Assembly (NCBI RefSeq): GCF_000007345.1
Contig: NC_003552.1
Span: 4,402,001-4,466,000 of the forward strand
Reading direction: 5' to 3'
Origin: Methanosarcina acetivorans C2A
GTDB lineage: Archaea; Halobacteriota; Methanosarcinia; Methanosarcinales; Methanosarcinaceae
DNA length: 64,000 nucleotides
Part shown: positions 1-9,025 of the stretch, piece after piece
How positions within the stretch are numbered: position 1 is the first letter of the stretch
How the letters are laid out: each line of letters starts with the position of its first letter
The notes under the pieces: model-generated
Told to the model about the DNA's origin: nothing
The model's input: the letters and a program-made list of their open reading frames with translations, nothing else
The model's database searches: none
Program-made: the position numbers and the translations under genes

Positions 1-1035
1 TCAAAAATTCCAAGGCTTCCAGAGAACGAGAATATTTTTAAGATTATCAATGAGAGCAAAGATCAAAAAGACATTAACAAATTGTTAGAGAATGCTTCAG
101 AGTTGATAGAAATAATACCGGAAATAACCATTGATCCTGAGAGAATGAAACCGACAATTGGAATCATTACTGCTTTACCAAAAGAATATGCTGCGGTTAA
201 CATATTACTGGAAAATAAAAAAGACAAATATAAGATCTCAGGCTATGGAGCAGGCCGAAGGTATTGCTTAGGAGAAATACTTTCCGAGGAAGGGAATAAA
301 CACAACTTAGTTTTGGCAACTTCAGGCATGGGAAATAATATTGCTGCAACAAGGGCAGCTCTTCTTCTTGAGCACTTCCCAAATGTAAAATCAATTATTA
401 TGGTTGGCATTGCAGGAGGTGTTCCAAATCCATATAAAGAGAATGTTGATGATCATGTTCGTCTGGGAGATATAGTTGTTTCAAATGAAAACGGGGTTAT
501 CCAGTACGACTTGATAAAGCAAGAGATTCAGGAAATTACTTGTAGAAATCCTCCCAGACCACCGAGTTCGAGTCTTATAGAAGCAGTAAGATACCTTGAA
601 GCAGAAGAAATTCTTGGAAATCGCCCATGGGAAAAATATATCGCTCAATCTCTTTCTCAACTTAAAATTGATCGTCCTTCCGAGGATAAAGACATTTTGC
701 ACAATTCAGACAATCAGGATGAAATTATTTCTCATCCTGAAGACCCGAAGAGAGTAAATGGTCAACCTCGAGTCTTTACAGGACCTATCGCTTCTGCAAA
801 TATACTTCAGAAAGACCCAAATGCAAGAGATAAATTACGGGATAAGTTCAAAGTAAAAGCCATTGAAATGGAAGCTTCAGGCATTGCAGATGCAACATGG
901 AACCATGAAGTAGGTTATCTGGTGGTAAGGGGCATCTGTGATTATTGTGATTCTCATAAAAATGACGAATGGCAACAGTACGCAGCAGTTGTGGCAGCTG
1001 CGTATACAAGAGCCTTAATCGAATCGATTCCATAA
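1..1035 (+). CDS. Nucleoside phosphorylase-domain protein, 5'-truncated by window edge
   Basis: The frame is open from the first base, so the gene begins outside the window; the first possible in-window start (TTG at 82) has no ribosome binding site. From about residue 50 the visible part is a PNP_UDP_1 (MTA/SAH nucleosidase superfamily) domain: IGIITALPKEYAAV at its start, a glycine-rich ATSGMGNNIAA, IMVGIAGGVP, the substrate-binding-type EMEASGIAD and the C-terminal RGICDYCDSHKN. This branch is the one found fused in fungal NLR-like proteins and in bacterial ATP/nucleoside-cleaving immune effectors, so nucleotide cleavage in response to a trigger is a reasonable inference; a plain housekeeping phosphorylase is less likely because a helical region of at least 45 residues precedes the domain. 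What lies further upstream is unseen. It converges with the glycosylase gene downstream. Confidence 0.8.
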   Translation, partial: SKIPRLPENENIFKIINESKDQKDINKLLENASELIEIIPEITIDPERMKPTIGIITALPKEYAAVNILLENKKDKYKISGYGAGRRYCLGEILSEEGNKHNLVLATSGMGNNIAATRAALLLEHFPNVKSIIMVGIAGGVPNPYKENVDDHVRLGDIVVSNENGVIQYDLIKQEIQEITCRNPPRPPSSSLIEAVRYLEAEEILGNRPWEKYIAQSLSQLKIDRPSEDKDILHNSDNQDEIISHPEDPKRVNGQPRVFTGPIASANILQKDPNARDKLRDKFKVKAIEMEASGIADATWNHEVGYLVVRGICDYCDSHKNDEWQQYAAVVAAAYTRALIESIP

Positions 1036-1067
1036 CCACAAATACCAATAGAATTGCAAAATCGAAT

Positions 1068-1916
1068 TCAATACAGCGAAACAAAACCCTCCAGCCTTTT
1101 CTGATAAAACAAATACTGCTGAGCATACCCGCAGTAATAGCCGAAGTATTCCCGCCCCCATTCTCCCATACAGCTCAGGTTCGTGCAGGTTTCAAAGTAG
1201 CTGTCATCGATGTGGTAATGCTGGATGATCTGCCTGACATGGGTGTCAACAGGGAAGGCTTCCATTTTCTCAAAGGCGAAAAGGAGAACGCAGTCGGCAA
1301 CTTTTTCCCCGATGCCGCGAAGCCTCATAAGGCGTTCCCTTGCGTACCGGTATTCCAGGCGGTAGAGGACGTTAAGGTCAAGTTCGCCTGAAGCCACATC
1401 TCTTGCTGCTTCTTTTATGCGTTCGGTCCGGAAGCCGAGCTTGCATTTGTCAAGCAGGGAAAGGTCGGCTTCTGCAAGGGTATCGGGGTCGGGAAAACTG
1501 AAATAGCCTTCTTCGAGTTCCTGACCGAAAAAGCGGCTCAGGAGATAAATTCGTTTCTGAATTGTGGGGATGCTTGAGGCTGTTGCGAGCATATAAGAAA
1601 TCAGGCATTCCCAGGGGTCCTGCCGGATCAGGCGAAGCCCGCTGTATTTGTTGATCGCCCTGTTTATCAGGAGGTCTTTGTTTATGCTTTCGTAAATCGA
1701 GGGCAGATCGTCGTCCAGGCGGAAATAGTGAGAGAAAAATTCAGGGGGGAGCCGGGAATCGATCAGCAGTTCTCCGCTGTCCTCCTCCTGCGAAAGCCGG
1801 ATAACATGGTCTCCTACAACACCTGTCCACCAGTCCCCTGACTTTTCCCAGCGGAAGACCTGCCCGCAGTCGAGGGTGTAATCGAGGTTGAAGATTTCGG
1901 GCTCAAGCCTGTACAT
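1068..1916 (-). CDS. ogg: 8-oxoguanine DNA glycosylase / AP lyase (OGG family)
   Basis: Base-excision repair enzyme that removes oxidised guanine. The N-terminus has the OGG_N signature CGQVFRW (residues about 17-23). The C-terminal half has the helix-hairpin-helix LRGIGEKVADCV with the catalytic lysine, followed about 20 residues later by FPVDTHV with the catalytic aspartate, giving a complete HhH-GPD active site. At 282 residues it is close to archaeal OGG1-like proteins. Its ATG overlaps the 3' end of the upstream sugar-kinase homologue by 14 nt, and GGGAG sits 9-10 nt before it, so the two are probably co-transcribed and translationally coupled. No odd features. Confidence 0.93.
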   Translation of the reverse strand: MYRLEPEIFNLDYTLDCGQVFRWEKSGDWWTGVVGDHVIRLSQEEDSGELLIDSRLPPEFFSHYFRLDDDLPSIYESINKDLLINRAINKYSGLRLIRQDPWECLISYMLATASSIPTIQKRIYLLSRFFGQELEEGYFSFPDPDTLAEADLSLLDKCKLGFRTERIKEAARDVASGELDLNVLYRLEYRYARERLMRLRGIGEKVADCVLLFAFEKMEAFPVDTHVRQIIQHYHIDDSYFETCTNLSCMGEWGREYFGYYCGYAQQYLFYQKRLEGFVSLY

Positions 1917-3333
1917 CCAGTTCCAGCTCCCTTAGAAAAGTTGCGGCAGTTAAGGTATCTCCAAGTCCGACAGTGGTCAGGGGGGATTTAGAAAGCAGGG
2001 TGGGCAGGATGCAGAGCATATATCCCTCCCTTAAAGCATAAGCCCCATGTCCCAAAGCCTTTCCGTTGAAAGCTTTAAGGAAGAGCTGCAACTGCTCCCT
2101 TCCGAACAGACTCTCCTGAAGTTTTGAAGCCTCCTTTTCCACAAATTCCCGCCCCTCAAGCCTTCCCGAAGCTGCATAGACTCCTGCACAGCTGAGCCCA
2201 AAACCCATGGCTTCAAGCTTCTTTTCGGCGAACTTTAACAGGGCAGGATCATCGATGTCGTCCCATTTTCCTGAAATTCCGGAACCGCCGGAGTTTCCTG
2301 GCTTGAAGGCAGCCAGGACAAACTCCCTTGTGTGAATGAAAATTTTCCCGATCCCGTACCGGGAAGCAAGTTCACAGGTAGCCTCACCTACAGCTCCGGC
2401 TTCCATACTCATAATCCCCTTGGCGAGAATACCGTGCAGGTTGCTAAGCATTGCAAGCTCGTCCTCGTTCATCCCGATGCTGTTTGAGATCCCGGCAAAC
2501 TTCAGGAAAACGGAATTTGCAATCTCCTTGCTTGCAAAATGCCCGAATTCCAGGTGGACTCTGAGCTTTTCGTTCCTTGCCCTCCAGGCCTCAAGCCGGG
2601 CAAATGAATCCTCAAGGACTTCCCTGTAGGTGCTGTCATCAGGATAGGTCTCAAGCAGGAGATGGAAACCTGATATAAGTACGCCGTCGATCTCACAGGC
2701 GTGCTGAAGGGCATAGGTTTCAAACGAGGGGTTAACAAAAAGTTTGAAATTCAGGTGGTCGCAGGTTGCTATGAAACGGTTTTCCCTCGGAGCCCTGATC
2801 TCTGTTCCGTAAAGAGAAAAAGTTTCGCCTTCGGAAAAATCAAAAACGAAATGTATGGGGTCCTGGTTACTGAAAGAGGAACCCAGACTCTTTCCGGGTT
2901 TTGCCCCAGACTTTTCCTTTGCCTGCAGAGGAGCATCCGGAAAATAGACTGCTTTTTTCGAGAAGAGAGAAAGCTGGGTTCGGGACGGGACTGCAACATT
3001 GGGGACAACCCTGGAAGCCCCGAGTTCGGAAAGCGCATTTGCCATAATCCCGGCATTTCCCCCCATCCTCACAAGGGATTTTTCAAAATAGCGGTTCTTC
3101 AGGAACTCAAATACGGACTGCTCAAAAACAAGCCATTCGGCTCCGCATCCGTTTTTCATACAATAGGCGAGCCCCGCCACAAAATCGGATTCAGAGAGGA
3201 TTTTTCCGGGAGGGTTTTCTATTTTCTCAAGGATTTCAGTCTTTTCAAAAGTGTTCAGCAGCTCAGAGACTTCAGATCCGCTGATCCTGTATACTGAATC
3301 TATGTTTACGTTGTAACCGCAAAGTATATTCAT
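1903..3333 (-). CDS. ADP-dependent phosphofructokinase/glucokinase family paralogue
   Basis: A 476-residue member of the ADP_PFK_GK (ribokinase-like) family. It keeps the N-terminal GYNVNIDSVYRI sugar-binding region, RMGGNAGIMAN, and near the C-terminus TTVGLGDTLTAA, the GXGD motif carrying the catalytic base. It is clearly homologous to the next gene upstream (3536-5011) but diverged throughout and shorter, so the pair looks like an old tandem duplication with altered substrate or role. The family phosphorylates fructose 6-phosphate or glucose using ADP in archaeal glycolysis. Substrate cannot be assigned from sequence. It is followed, with overlap, by ogg. Confidence 0.85.
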   Translation of the reverse strand: MNILCGYNVNIDSVYRISGSEVSELLNTFEKTEILEKIENPPGKILSESDFVAGLAYCMKNGCGAEWLVFEQSVFEFLKNRYFEKSLVRMGGNAGIMANALSELGASRVVPNVAVPSRTQLSLFSKKAVYFPDAPLQAKEKSGAKPGKSLGSSFSNQDPIHFVFDFSEGETFSLYGTEIRAPRENRFIATCDHLNFKLFVNPSFETYALQHACEIDGVLISGFHLLLETYPDDSTYREVLEDSFARLEAWRARNEKLRVHLEFGHFASKEIANSVFLKFAGISNSIGMNEDELAMLSNLHGILAKGIMSMEAGAVGEATCELASRYGIGKIFIHTREFVLAAFKPGNSGGSGISGKWDDIDDPALLKFAEKKLEAMGFGLSCAGVYAASGRLEGREFVEKEASKLQESLFGREQLQLFLKAFNGKALGHGAYALREGYMLCILPTLLSKSPLTTVGLGDTLTAATFLRELELDVQA

Positions 3334-3535
3334 CTGATCGGTTCCTGTAGATTTGAATTGAAAAGCAGCCTCAGATTCGGGCTTTCGGGTTGGGAATTTA
3401 TCTATCCGTTACAAAAAGAGGCAGGGAAAAAATCTGCCCTCCCCCTAACTTTTATAATTGTTTGAGAATTTTATTCGGGAAATTTCTTTCTAGAATTTCG
3501 TTTGGAGAATTTCGTTTGGAAAACTCACAGAAAAA

Positions 3536-5011
3536 TTATTTCCCTGAATGTTTCTGTTTAATCTTTGCAAGCATGGCAACAAAAGCTCCTGCAGAAATCG
3601 TATCTCCTATCCCTACTGTAGCTTTAGGCCTCTCCACCACCTTGGAAGGAATGAGAATCGCGTCATGTTCCGACCCGTAGACATATCCGTACTCAAACTC
3701 GTCCGGGGTACAGAGCTTTCTACCCGTGCAGTACAGCTGGAAGTTTTCCAGGTCTTCCAGCCCTATGGACGAGACCGGTACTTCCAGCCCGGCTTCGGCT
3801 TCCGCAAGGTTCTCGATATTTCCGTTGAGGGCCTGAGCAGCTGCCAGGACCGAAGAAAAAAGCAGGGAGTCCCTGTGTTCTTTCAGGGTAAGAGGGTGGC
3901 CTTTTGCCAGGATGCAGATATAAAAACCGAGCGAATGGACATGGACTCTTTCGAGATCCAGGTCTTTCATGAGCTGGACAGCCCCCTGGTAGAGGGACAT
4001 AATCCCGTTTTCCCCTTTCCTGATTACGGAATAGGACAGTTCCTCATGTCCCAGCACGTTCAGGGCATTTGCCACCTCCACGGTGTCAAGGCCCAGGGAA
4101 TGGACGTGCCTGGCAACAATTTCGGTAAGAATAGCTTTCCTTATAAGCCGGTTCTGGATGGATGTAAGTTCCACATGGATGCGGAGTTCAGGGTTCAGGG
4201 ACTTCAGCTTTTCGATAACTTTTACGGAATTTTCGACATAATCTTTATAAGTGGACCCGTCTTCATATTCCTCTTTTATCATCTGATACCCGGAAAGCAT
4301 TGCCCCGTCAACCGGCAGGAGTGTGTCGAGCTGTTCGTAAATCTGCTTATCCATGTCCAGGCGGAGCCATTTAGGACGGGAAGAGATGATCAGGCGATTA
4401 TCCCTCGGGACTTTGAAGGTGTTCCCGGCACATGTTACATTCATGTCTTTGGAATACTCAAGGATCCAGTTGACTTTTGACCCGATCCCGGGTTTGAAGG
4501 CTTCTCCCGGAGGTTTCAGGAGGACCTTTCCGTTTTCAACCTTCGGATGCAGGATATTCCCCGTAGCTGTAAAATATTCTGCCTGTTCCTCGGAAAGCCA
4601 GGGGACGTAAGCTACCACTTTTTTTAACCCTAGCCGACCAAGGAGATTCGAAATAATCCCTGCCTGCCCGCCCATGCGGGCGTAGTCGAAACCAAGGTGC
4701 TCTTTGAGCCACTCATGAATGTCTGCTGTATATGCGGGCACTTCTGCGGCTTTTCCTTCCCGCATGGAAATAAGCAACCTGGCAACAAAGTCAAGAGGTT
4801 CTGCAATCTCTCTCGGGTATGCTGCTACCCTGTCCTGGATATCGGACTCATCAAAAAACCCGACAAGCTTTGACAGGTCTTCTTCAGTCAGGTGCCTGAT
4901 AGCATCTATATTGCTGTTATAAGCTACAAACATCCCGTCCAGATAAGGAAGGGCTTCTTTTGCATTATAAAACGCTTCTGCATGGCGTTGTTCCCATTCT
5001 TCTATGTCCAC
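3536..5011 (-). CDS. pfkC: ADP-dependent phosphofructokinase (bifunctional PFK/GK type)
   Basis: A 491-residue ADP-specific sugar kinase of the modified Embden-Meyerhof pathway. Motifs: FVAYNSNIDAI near the N-terminus, YARMGGQAGIISNLL, and the C-terminal ATVGIGDTISAG containing the catalytic aspartate. Length matches the usual 450-500 residues. I chose the GTG at 5011: it follows AGGGGG with a 9-nt gap, and the longer open frame upstream only translates a 21-bp tandem repeat. Methanosarcina homologues are reported to phosphorylate both fructose 6-phosphate and glucose. A diverged paralogue lies 200 bp downstream on the same strand. Confidence 0.93.
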   Translation of the reverse strand: MDIEEWEQRHAEAFYNAKEALPYLDGMFVAYNSNIDAIRHLTEEDLSKLVGFFDESDIQDRVAAYPREIAEPLDFVARLLISMREGKAAEVPAYTADIHEWLKEHLGFDYARMGGQAGIISNLLGRLGLKKVVAYVPWLSEEQAEYFTATGNILHPKVENGKVLLKPPGEAFKPGIGSKVNWILEYSKDMNVTCAGNTFKVPRDNRLIISSRPKWLRLDMDKQIYEQLDTLLPVDGAMLSGYQMIKEEYEDGSTYKDYVENSVKVIEKLKSLNPELRIHVELTSIQNRLIRKAILTEIVARHVHSLGLDTVEVANALNVLGHEELSYSVIRKGENGIMSLYQGAVQLMKDLDLERVHVHSLGFYICILAKGHPLTLKEHRDSLLFSSVLAAAQALNGNIENLAEAEAGLEVPVSSIGLEDLENFQLYCTGRKLCTPDEFEYGYVYGSEHDAILIPSKVVERPKATVGIGDTISAGAFVAMLAKIKQKHSGK

Positions 5012-5100
5012 TTCCGTAAACCCCCTGGAATAAAATAAAGCATCCAGAATTAAAAAATTGAATTGACCTGGGATGAAGGAAAACAAAACCAGAATAAATA

Positions 5101-5160
5101 CGGGTTTTTGAGCACCCAATACGGGTTTTTGAGCACCCAATACGGGTTTTTGAGCACCCG
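5101..5160. repeat. 21-bp tandem repeat, nearly 3 copies
   Basis: Unit CGGGTTTTTGAGCACCCAATA occurs twice in full and once in part. Its length is a multiple of three, so it keeps a frame open ahead of pfkC without being coding. The rest of 5012-5352 is AT-rich spacer with loose repeats of a CATCACGCTGTAAATTC-like motif near 5268-5312; no gene seen. Confidence 0.85.
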
Positions 5161-5352
5161 GATTATTCCGCTTATACTTCCCCTATTTCCCATTTTACGT
5201 TTATTTTATTTAACTTTGTGCAGATTGGAGACCTGAGGGCAGACCAGAACGATCCGAATTCAAAATCATGCTGTAGATTCTACAGCAATTAAACATCACG
5301 CTGTAAATTCCGCATCAATTCAAGGTCAATTCAGATTCTATATTAATCAAGT

Positions 5353-6540
5353 TCATGTTGTATATTCGGCATTGATCCTGACATAATCGTAGGTCAGGTC
5401 ACATCCCCAGGCTGTTGCGGACTCCTTTCCCATTCCAAAGTCGAGGGTAATGATAATTTCCTCATTTGCCATTATCTTATTCAGGAGCGCAAGGTCTGAA
5501 ACCCTGGAAATTTCCCCGGACTTCACAAGCTCGACTGTTTCTCCCCCTGCTGAGAAAGATAGGGAGAGCCTTTCCTGCTCAAGTTCGGCGCCCGAATATC
5601 CGGCAGCAGCCACAACCCTGCCCCAGTTGGGGTCCTTCCCGAAGATTGCGGACTTGACCAGCGGGGAACGTACAATAGCCTTTACAGCAAGCCTGGCGTC
5701 TTCATAGGTTTTTGCACCTGTTACCCTGGCTTCGATCAGTTTCGTAGCACCTTCCCCATCCCTTGCCATCTTTTTTGCAAGGTCCGTAAACAGATAGATC
5801 AGCGCATCTTCAAACTCATCGAGGCATTCCATACAGGGCTTGATTCCGGACTTACAGGTAGAGGTGAAAAGCACCATATCATTCGTACTTGTGTCTCCGT
5901 CGACAACAACCATGTTGAAAGTCTTGTCCACAGCTATCCTGAGAGCTGCATCAAGAACATCAGCAGGCACCAGGGCATCAGTATATGCAAAGCAGAGCAT
6001 GGTGCCCATATTGGGCTCGATCATGCCCGAACCTTTTGCAATTGCCCCTATCCTGACCCCACAGTCGAGTTCCACAGCAACCTCTTTTAAGGCTTTGTCA
6101 GTTGTCATAATCGCCTTTGCAGCCGCAAGGCTGCATTCTGGGGAGCTGCCAAGCCCTTCGAGGACTTCGGGGAGGTGTTCCCTTATCCAAGAAACATCAA
6201 GCCTTCTGCCAATTACTCCTGTTGAGGCAACTGCAACAGTATCAGGTTCGAGGTCAAGACTTTCAGAAAGTGCCGATGCCATTTCCATTGCATCCAGAAA
6301 ACCGTCATCACCAGTAAAGGCATTGGCGTTTCCGCTGTTTGCAATTATAGCAGAAAGCTGGTGCTGAGTTTCAATTACTCCTTTACTAAGAACAACAGGA
6401 GCTGCAGTGACCTTATTCTTTGTGAAAACACCTGCTGCAGGACCTTCAGCCCGGATGACTGTAATTCCCATTTTTCCGAGCTTTATCCCGTTTGCAGTTA
6501 CGCCCTTTACCGCACATATTCCACCCTCGATTTTCTTCAT
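5353..6540 (-). CDS. argJ: Bifunctional ornithine acetyltransferase / N-acetylglutamate synthase
   Basis: Transfers acetyl from N-acetylornithine to glutamate in arginine synthesis. The autocleavage region reads KGSGMIEPNMGTML around residues 170-185: the nucleophilic threonine is present, but the residue before it is glycine rather than the usual alanine. VDGDTSTNDM and GKDPNWGRV are further family hallmarks. Start is ATG at 6540, 7 nt after AAAGGAGA; an upstream TTG at 6561 overlaps the preceding gene and is not needed. The protein has 395 residues, normal for ArgJ. It is the last gene of argC-CBS-argJ, 17 nt after the CBS gene. Confidence 0.96.
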   Translation of the reverse strand: MKKIEGGICAVKGVTANGIKLGKMGITVIRAEGPAAGVFTKNKVTAAPVVLSKGVIETQHQLSAIIANSGNANAFTGDDGFLDAMEMASALSESLDLEPDTVAVASTGVIGRRLDVSWIREHLPEVLEGLGSSPECSLAAAKAIMTTDKALKEVAVELDCGVRIGAIAKGSGMIEPNMGTMLCFAYTDALVPADVLDAALRIAVDKTFNMVVVDGDTSTNDMVLFTSTCKSGIKPCMECLDEFEDALIYLFTDLAKKMARDGEGATKLIEARVTGAKTYEDARLAVKAIVRSPLVKSAIFGKDPNWGRVVAAAGYSGAELEQERLSLSFSAGGETVELVKSGEISRVSDLALLNKIMANEEIIITLDFGMGKESATAWGCDLTYDYVRINAEYTT

Positions 6541-6557
6541 GAAAAATCTCCTTTCAC

Positions 6558-7022
6558 TCAAAGCTTTGCAAGACCTTCAATAATATCTCCACGTGTGACA
6601 ATCCCGACCACACGGTCGTTTTCCATTACTGGAAGCCTGTTGATCCTGTGCCTGACCATAAGTTCGGAAGCTTCTTCAACCGAAGCTTCGGAAGAGATTG
6701 TGTGTACTTCCTTTGTCATCATCTCTTCAACCTTTGTAGAACCAACATCGGAAAGCATTTTTTTAGTTTCTTCCCAGCTGAGGAGTTCCCTTATCGGCAC
6801 CTCTATGACTTCAAAAGGACTAGGAAGCCAGAGGTTTCCTTTTTCTGGAATTACGAGCAGCTCAAGCAGGTCAGCCTCGCTTACTACCCCAACAAGCTGT
6901 CCGTCCTCAAGGACAGGAGCTCCGCTAATATTGTTTTCCTTAAGGAGCTTTGCAGCTTCCCGGACTGTGTCGTCAGGCTTGCAGAAGACGACGTCAGGAT
7001 TCATGACATCTTTTACTTTCAT
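6558..7022 (-). CDS. Tandem CBS-domain protein in the arginine operon
   Basis: A 154-residue protein made of two CBS motifs and little else: MKVKDVMNPDVVF with VREAAKLLKENNISGAPVLEDGQLVG in the first half, and VEEMMTKEVHTI with ASELMVRHRINRLPVMEN in the second. Such stand-alone pairs bind adenine nucleotides or SAM and act as sensors. It lies between argC (74 nt upstream) and argJ (17 nt downstream) in the same direction, suggesting but not proving that it tunes arginine synthesis to energy state. No DNA-binding or catalytic domain is present. Confidence 0.92.
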   Translation of the reverse strand: MKVKDVMNPDVVFCKPDDTVREAAKLLKENNISGAPVLEDGQLVGVVSEADLLELLVIPEKGNLWLPSPFEVIEVPIRELLSWEETKKMLSDVGSTKVEEMMTKEVHTISSEASVEEASELMVRHRINRLPVMENDRVVGIVTRGDIIEGLAKL

Positions 7023-7096
7023 CAGACTACCCCAAGATAAAATTCCATTCTTTATTTTAATCCGTCACCAGTTATATGTTCTCGCCTGCTCTACCT

Positions 7097-8110
7097 TTAC
7101 GGAGCTGCTGCAGGCAGCCAGAGCCCACGGGTCTCAGCCAGTCCGAACATAAGGTTCATGTTCTGGATAGCCTGCCCTGATGCGCCTTTGACAAGATTAT
7201 CGATTGCCGAGAGCACCACAACCCTGTTATTCTCTTTATCTGCTTCAAAACCGATATCACAGAAGTTAGACCCCCTGACTGCGGTAAGGGACGGGACTCC
7301 TCCCGGAAGCCGGACGAAGGGTTTGTCCCTGTAAAATTCCTCATAAATTTCCTGCACATCTCCGGTCGAGAGAGGCTCTTTTGTAAAGAGGTGGGCAGTC
7401 GTAAGGATTCCCCTGATGGACGGGATCACATGGGGAGTGAAGCTGATATTCCTAAGCTTTCCGTCCAGCCTGGTTAGCTCCTGTAAAATCTCAGCCCTAT
7501 GCCTGTGGGCAGTAAGCTTATAGGGGATAATATTTTCTGCGATGTTCGGATAATGAGAGGTTTCCGTCGGCGAGATCCCGGCACCTGAAATCCCTGTTTT
7601 GGAATCAAAGACTGCAATATCTATTAAACCTGCTGCCGCGAGAGGAGCTGCTGCAAGGTTTGCTCCGGTAGGAAAACAGCCAGGGTTTGCCACAAACTCT
7701 TCCCTGGCAGCTTCAGGGTGAAGTTCTACTAACCCGTAAACTGCCTTCCTGGGGTCGCTGTGCTTGATCCCATAAATATTTTCAAATACAGGAGTATCAA
7801 GCCTGTAGTCTGCGCTGAGGTCGATTACCTTTGTACTGCCGTCGAGCAGTTCGGGGACATAATTCATAGCAGTCCCGTGAGGCACCGCCACAAAGACCAC
7901 ATCACAGCGCTCCCTGATTTCTTCGGAAACCGGATTTTCATACTTTAAGTCCAGAAAACCGGTGAGATGCCTATGGGTGCTTGATACGGGTTTTCCTGCA
8001 AGACTCCGGGAAGTTGCTAGCTCAAGCCTGACATCGGGGTGGCTTACAAGTAAGCGCAGGAGTTCTCCTCCTGTGTATCCGGAAGCTCCTATAATTCCTA
8101 CCTTGATCAT
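7097..8110 (-). CDS. argC: N-acetyl-gamma-glutamyl-phosphate reductase
   Basis: NADPH-dependent third step of ornithine/arginine synthesis. The N-terminal Rossmann motif GIIGASGYTGGELLRLL (residues 5-21) and the active-site cysteine in FVANPGCFPTGANLA (around residue 145) are intact, as is the HRHRAEI region. 337 residues is typical. First gene of argC-CBS-argJ. No strong Shine-Dalgarno is seen before the ATG, which is common for leaderless or weakly led archaeal first genes. Confidence 0.96.
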   Translation of the reverse strand: MIKVGIIGASGYTGGELLRLLVSHPDVRLELATSRSLAGKPVSSTHRHLTGFLDLKYENPVSEEIRERCDVVFVAVPHGTAMNYVPELLDGSTKVIDLSADYRLDTPVFENIYGIKHSDPRKAVYGLVELHPEAAREEFVANPGCFPTGANLAAAPLAAAGLIDIAVFDSKTGISGAGISPTETSHYPNIAENIIPYKLTAHRHRAEILQELTRLDGKLRNISFTPHVIPSIRGILTTAHLFTKEPLSTGDVQEIYEEFYRDKPFVRLPGGVPSLTAVRGSNFCDIGFEADKENNRVVVLSAIDNLVKGASGQAIQNMNLMFGLAETRGLWLPAAAP

Positions 8111-8230
8111 GGGTACTCACTGCCATTGTAATGTCAATACAAGATAATTAAGCTTGTTATCGAAAAAAACCAGAAAGAGAGCTCTAAAGATGGTTGACAG
8201 GAGAAGAGTAAGCTCATAAGATTATTTCCG

Positions 8231-8315
8231 CTATGGATTATTCGCTACGGATTATTCGCTACGGATTATTCGCTACGGATTATTCGCTACGGATTATTCG
8301 ACTATGGATTATTCC
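8231..8315. repeat. 14-bp tandem repeat, six copies
   Basis: Unit CTACGGATTATTCG, four exact copies flanked by two CTATGG variants. The array reaches the 3' end of the broken pilin gene and appears to supply its stop codon. Confidence 0.9.
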
Positions 8316-8795
8316 GGGACTACAATTATTTTCTCTTTGACCTCAAGTTCGCGTTTTGCAATAAGCCCACCGCTTTCGAGATCGACCACTCTTACAGTAA
8401 CCGGATCTCCCGGCACCAGCTCCATTGCAGGCAGTCCACTCCTGTTGAGAGCAAGAGCCCTGTATCCCCCGGTTTCAAGGGTTCCCAGTGCAGTGTCATT
8501 GAGCATGTATGAGGTACCATTGATATCCATTAACCGACAGCGATGAACTGTCAAAAAAGAGCGGATTCCCTCCGGAATGTTCGAACTCAAGCGAAGTTCC
8601 GTCCTCGGTAAAGCATACCTGAAGTTTTGCTGCTGGTACCCCTTTATGGGAGGAGTCCGTATAGCCCTCAAAAATGACTGCAGAAATCAGGCCTGTAAGA
8701 ATGAAAACTATGGCTATCGTGACCGCAGTTCCGATAACAGGAGCTATCCCCCTTTCATCTGAGCTCCCCAATGTTGAAATATTCCTGACCGTCAT
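8309..8795 (-). pseudogene. Type IV pilin-like protein (archaeal DUF1628-type), frameshifted
   Basis: The first frame (from ATG 8795) starts with a class III signal: charged N-terminus, DERGIAPVIG, then a hydrophobic helix TAVTIAIVFILTGLISAVIF. It continues sensibly to about FFDSSSLSV near 8535, then ends shortly after. The continuation INGTSYMLNDTALG to the natural end lies in another frame. Joining the two gives a normal pilin of about 160 residues. One frameshift, near a run of six T and the AATGGATATCAATGG stretch around 8520-8545, separates the halves. This may be real inactivation, phase variation or a sequencing error. Confidence 0.75.
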
Positions 8796-9025
8796 ATTGC
8801 CCTCCGGATAGAAAAGTCATAAAATTAATATTAAGACAGTGCAGTTTAAATTTCTAGATATATAAGGGTAATCAAGATAGCTCCTGACATGTTAAGATCA
8901 GCTTCATTCAAGCATGTATCTCTGGAAAGGTTGCCCTGTAAGGTAAACTATTTTACCTTTCTCAACCTTTTTTCATGCAAGAAAATTCTTATGAGTGCCG
9001 ACTTCCAGTAACAGGAGGGAAATAA

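Noticed and set aside
969-1391. Plus-strand 140-residue frame opposite the glycosylase gene
   Set aside because: Antisense shadow of ogg, with no family features.
2701-3297. 198-residue plus-strand frame
   Set aside because: Lies wholly opposite the sugar-kinase paralogue; composition is that of an antisense frame.
3548-4480. 310-residue plus-strand frame
   Set aside because: Antisense to pfkC, which has complete motifs.
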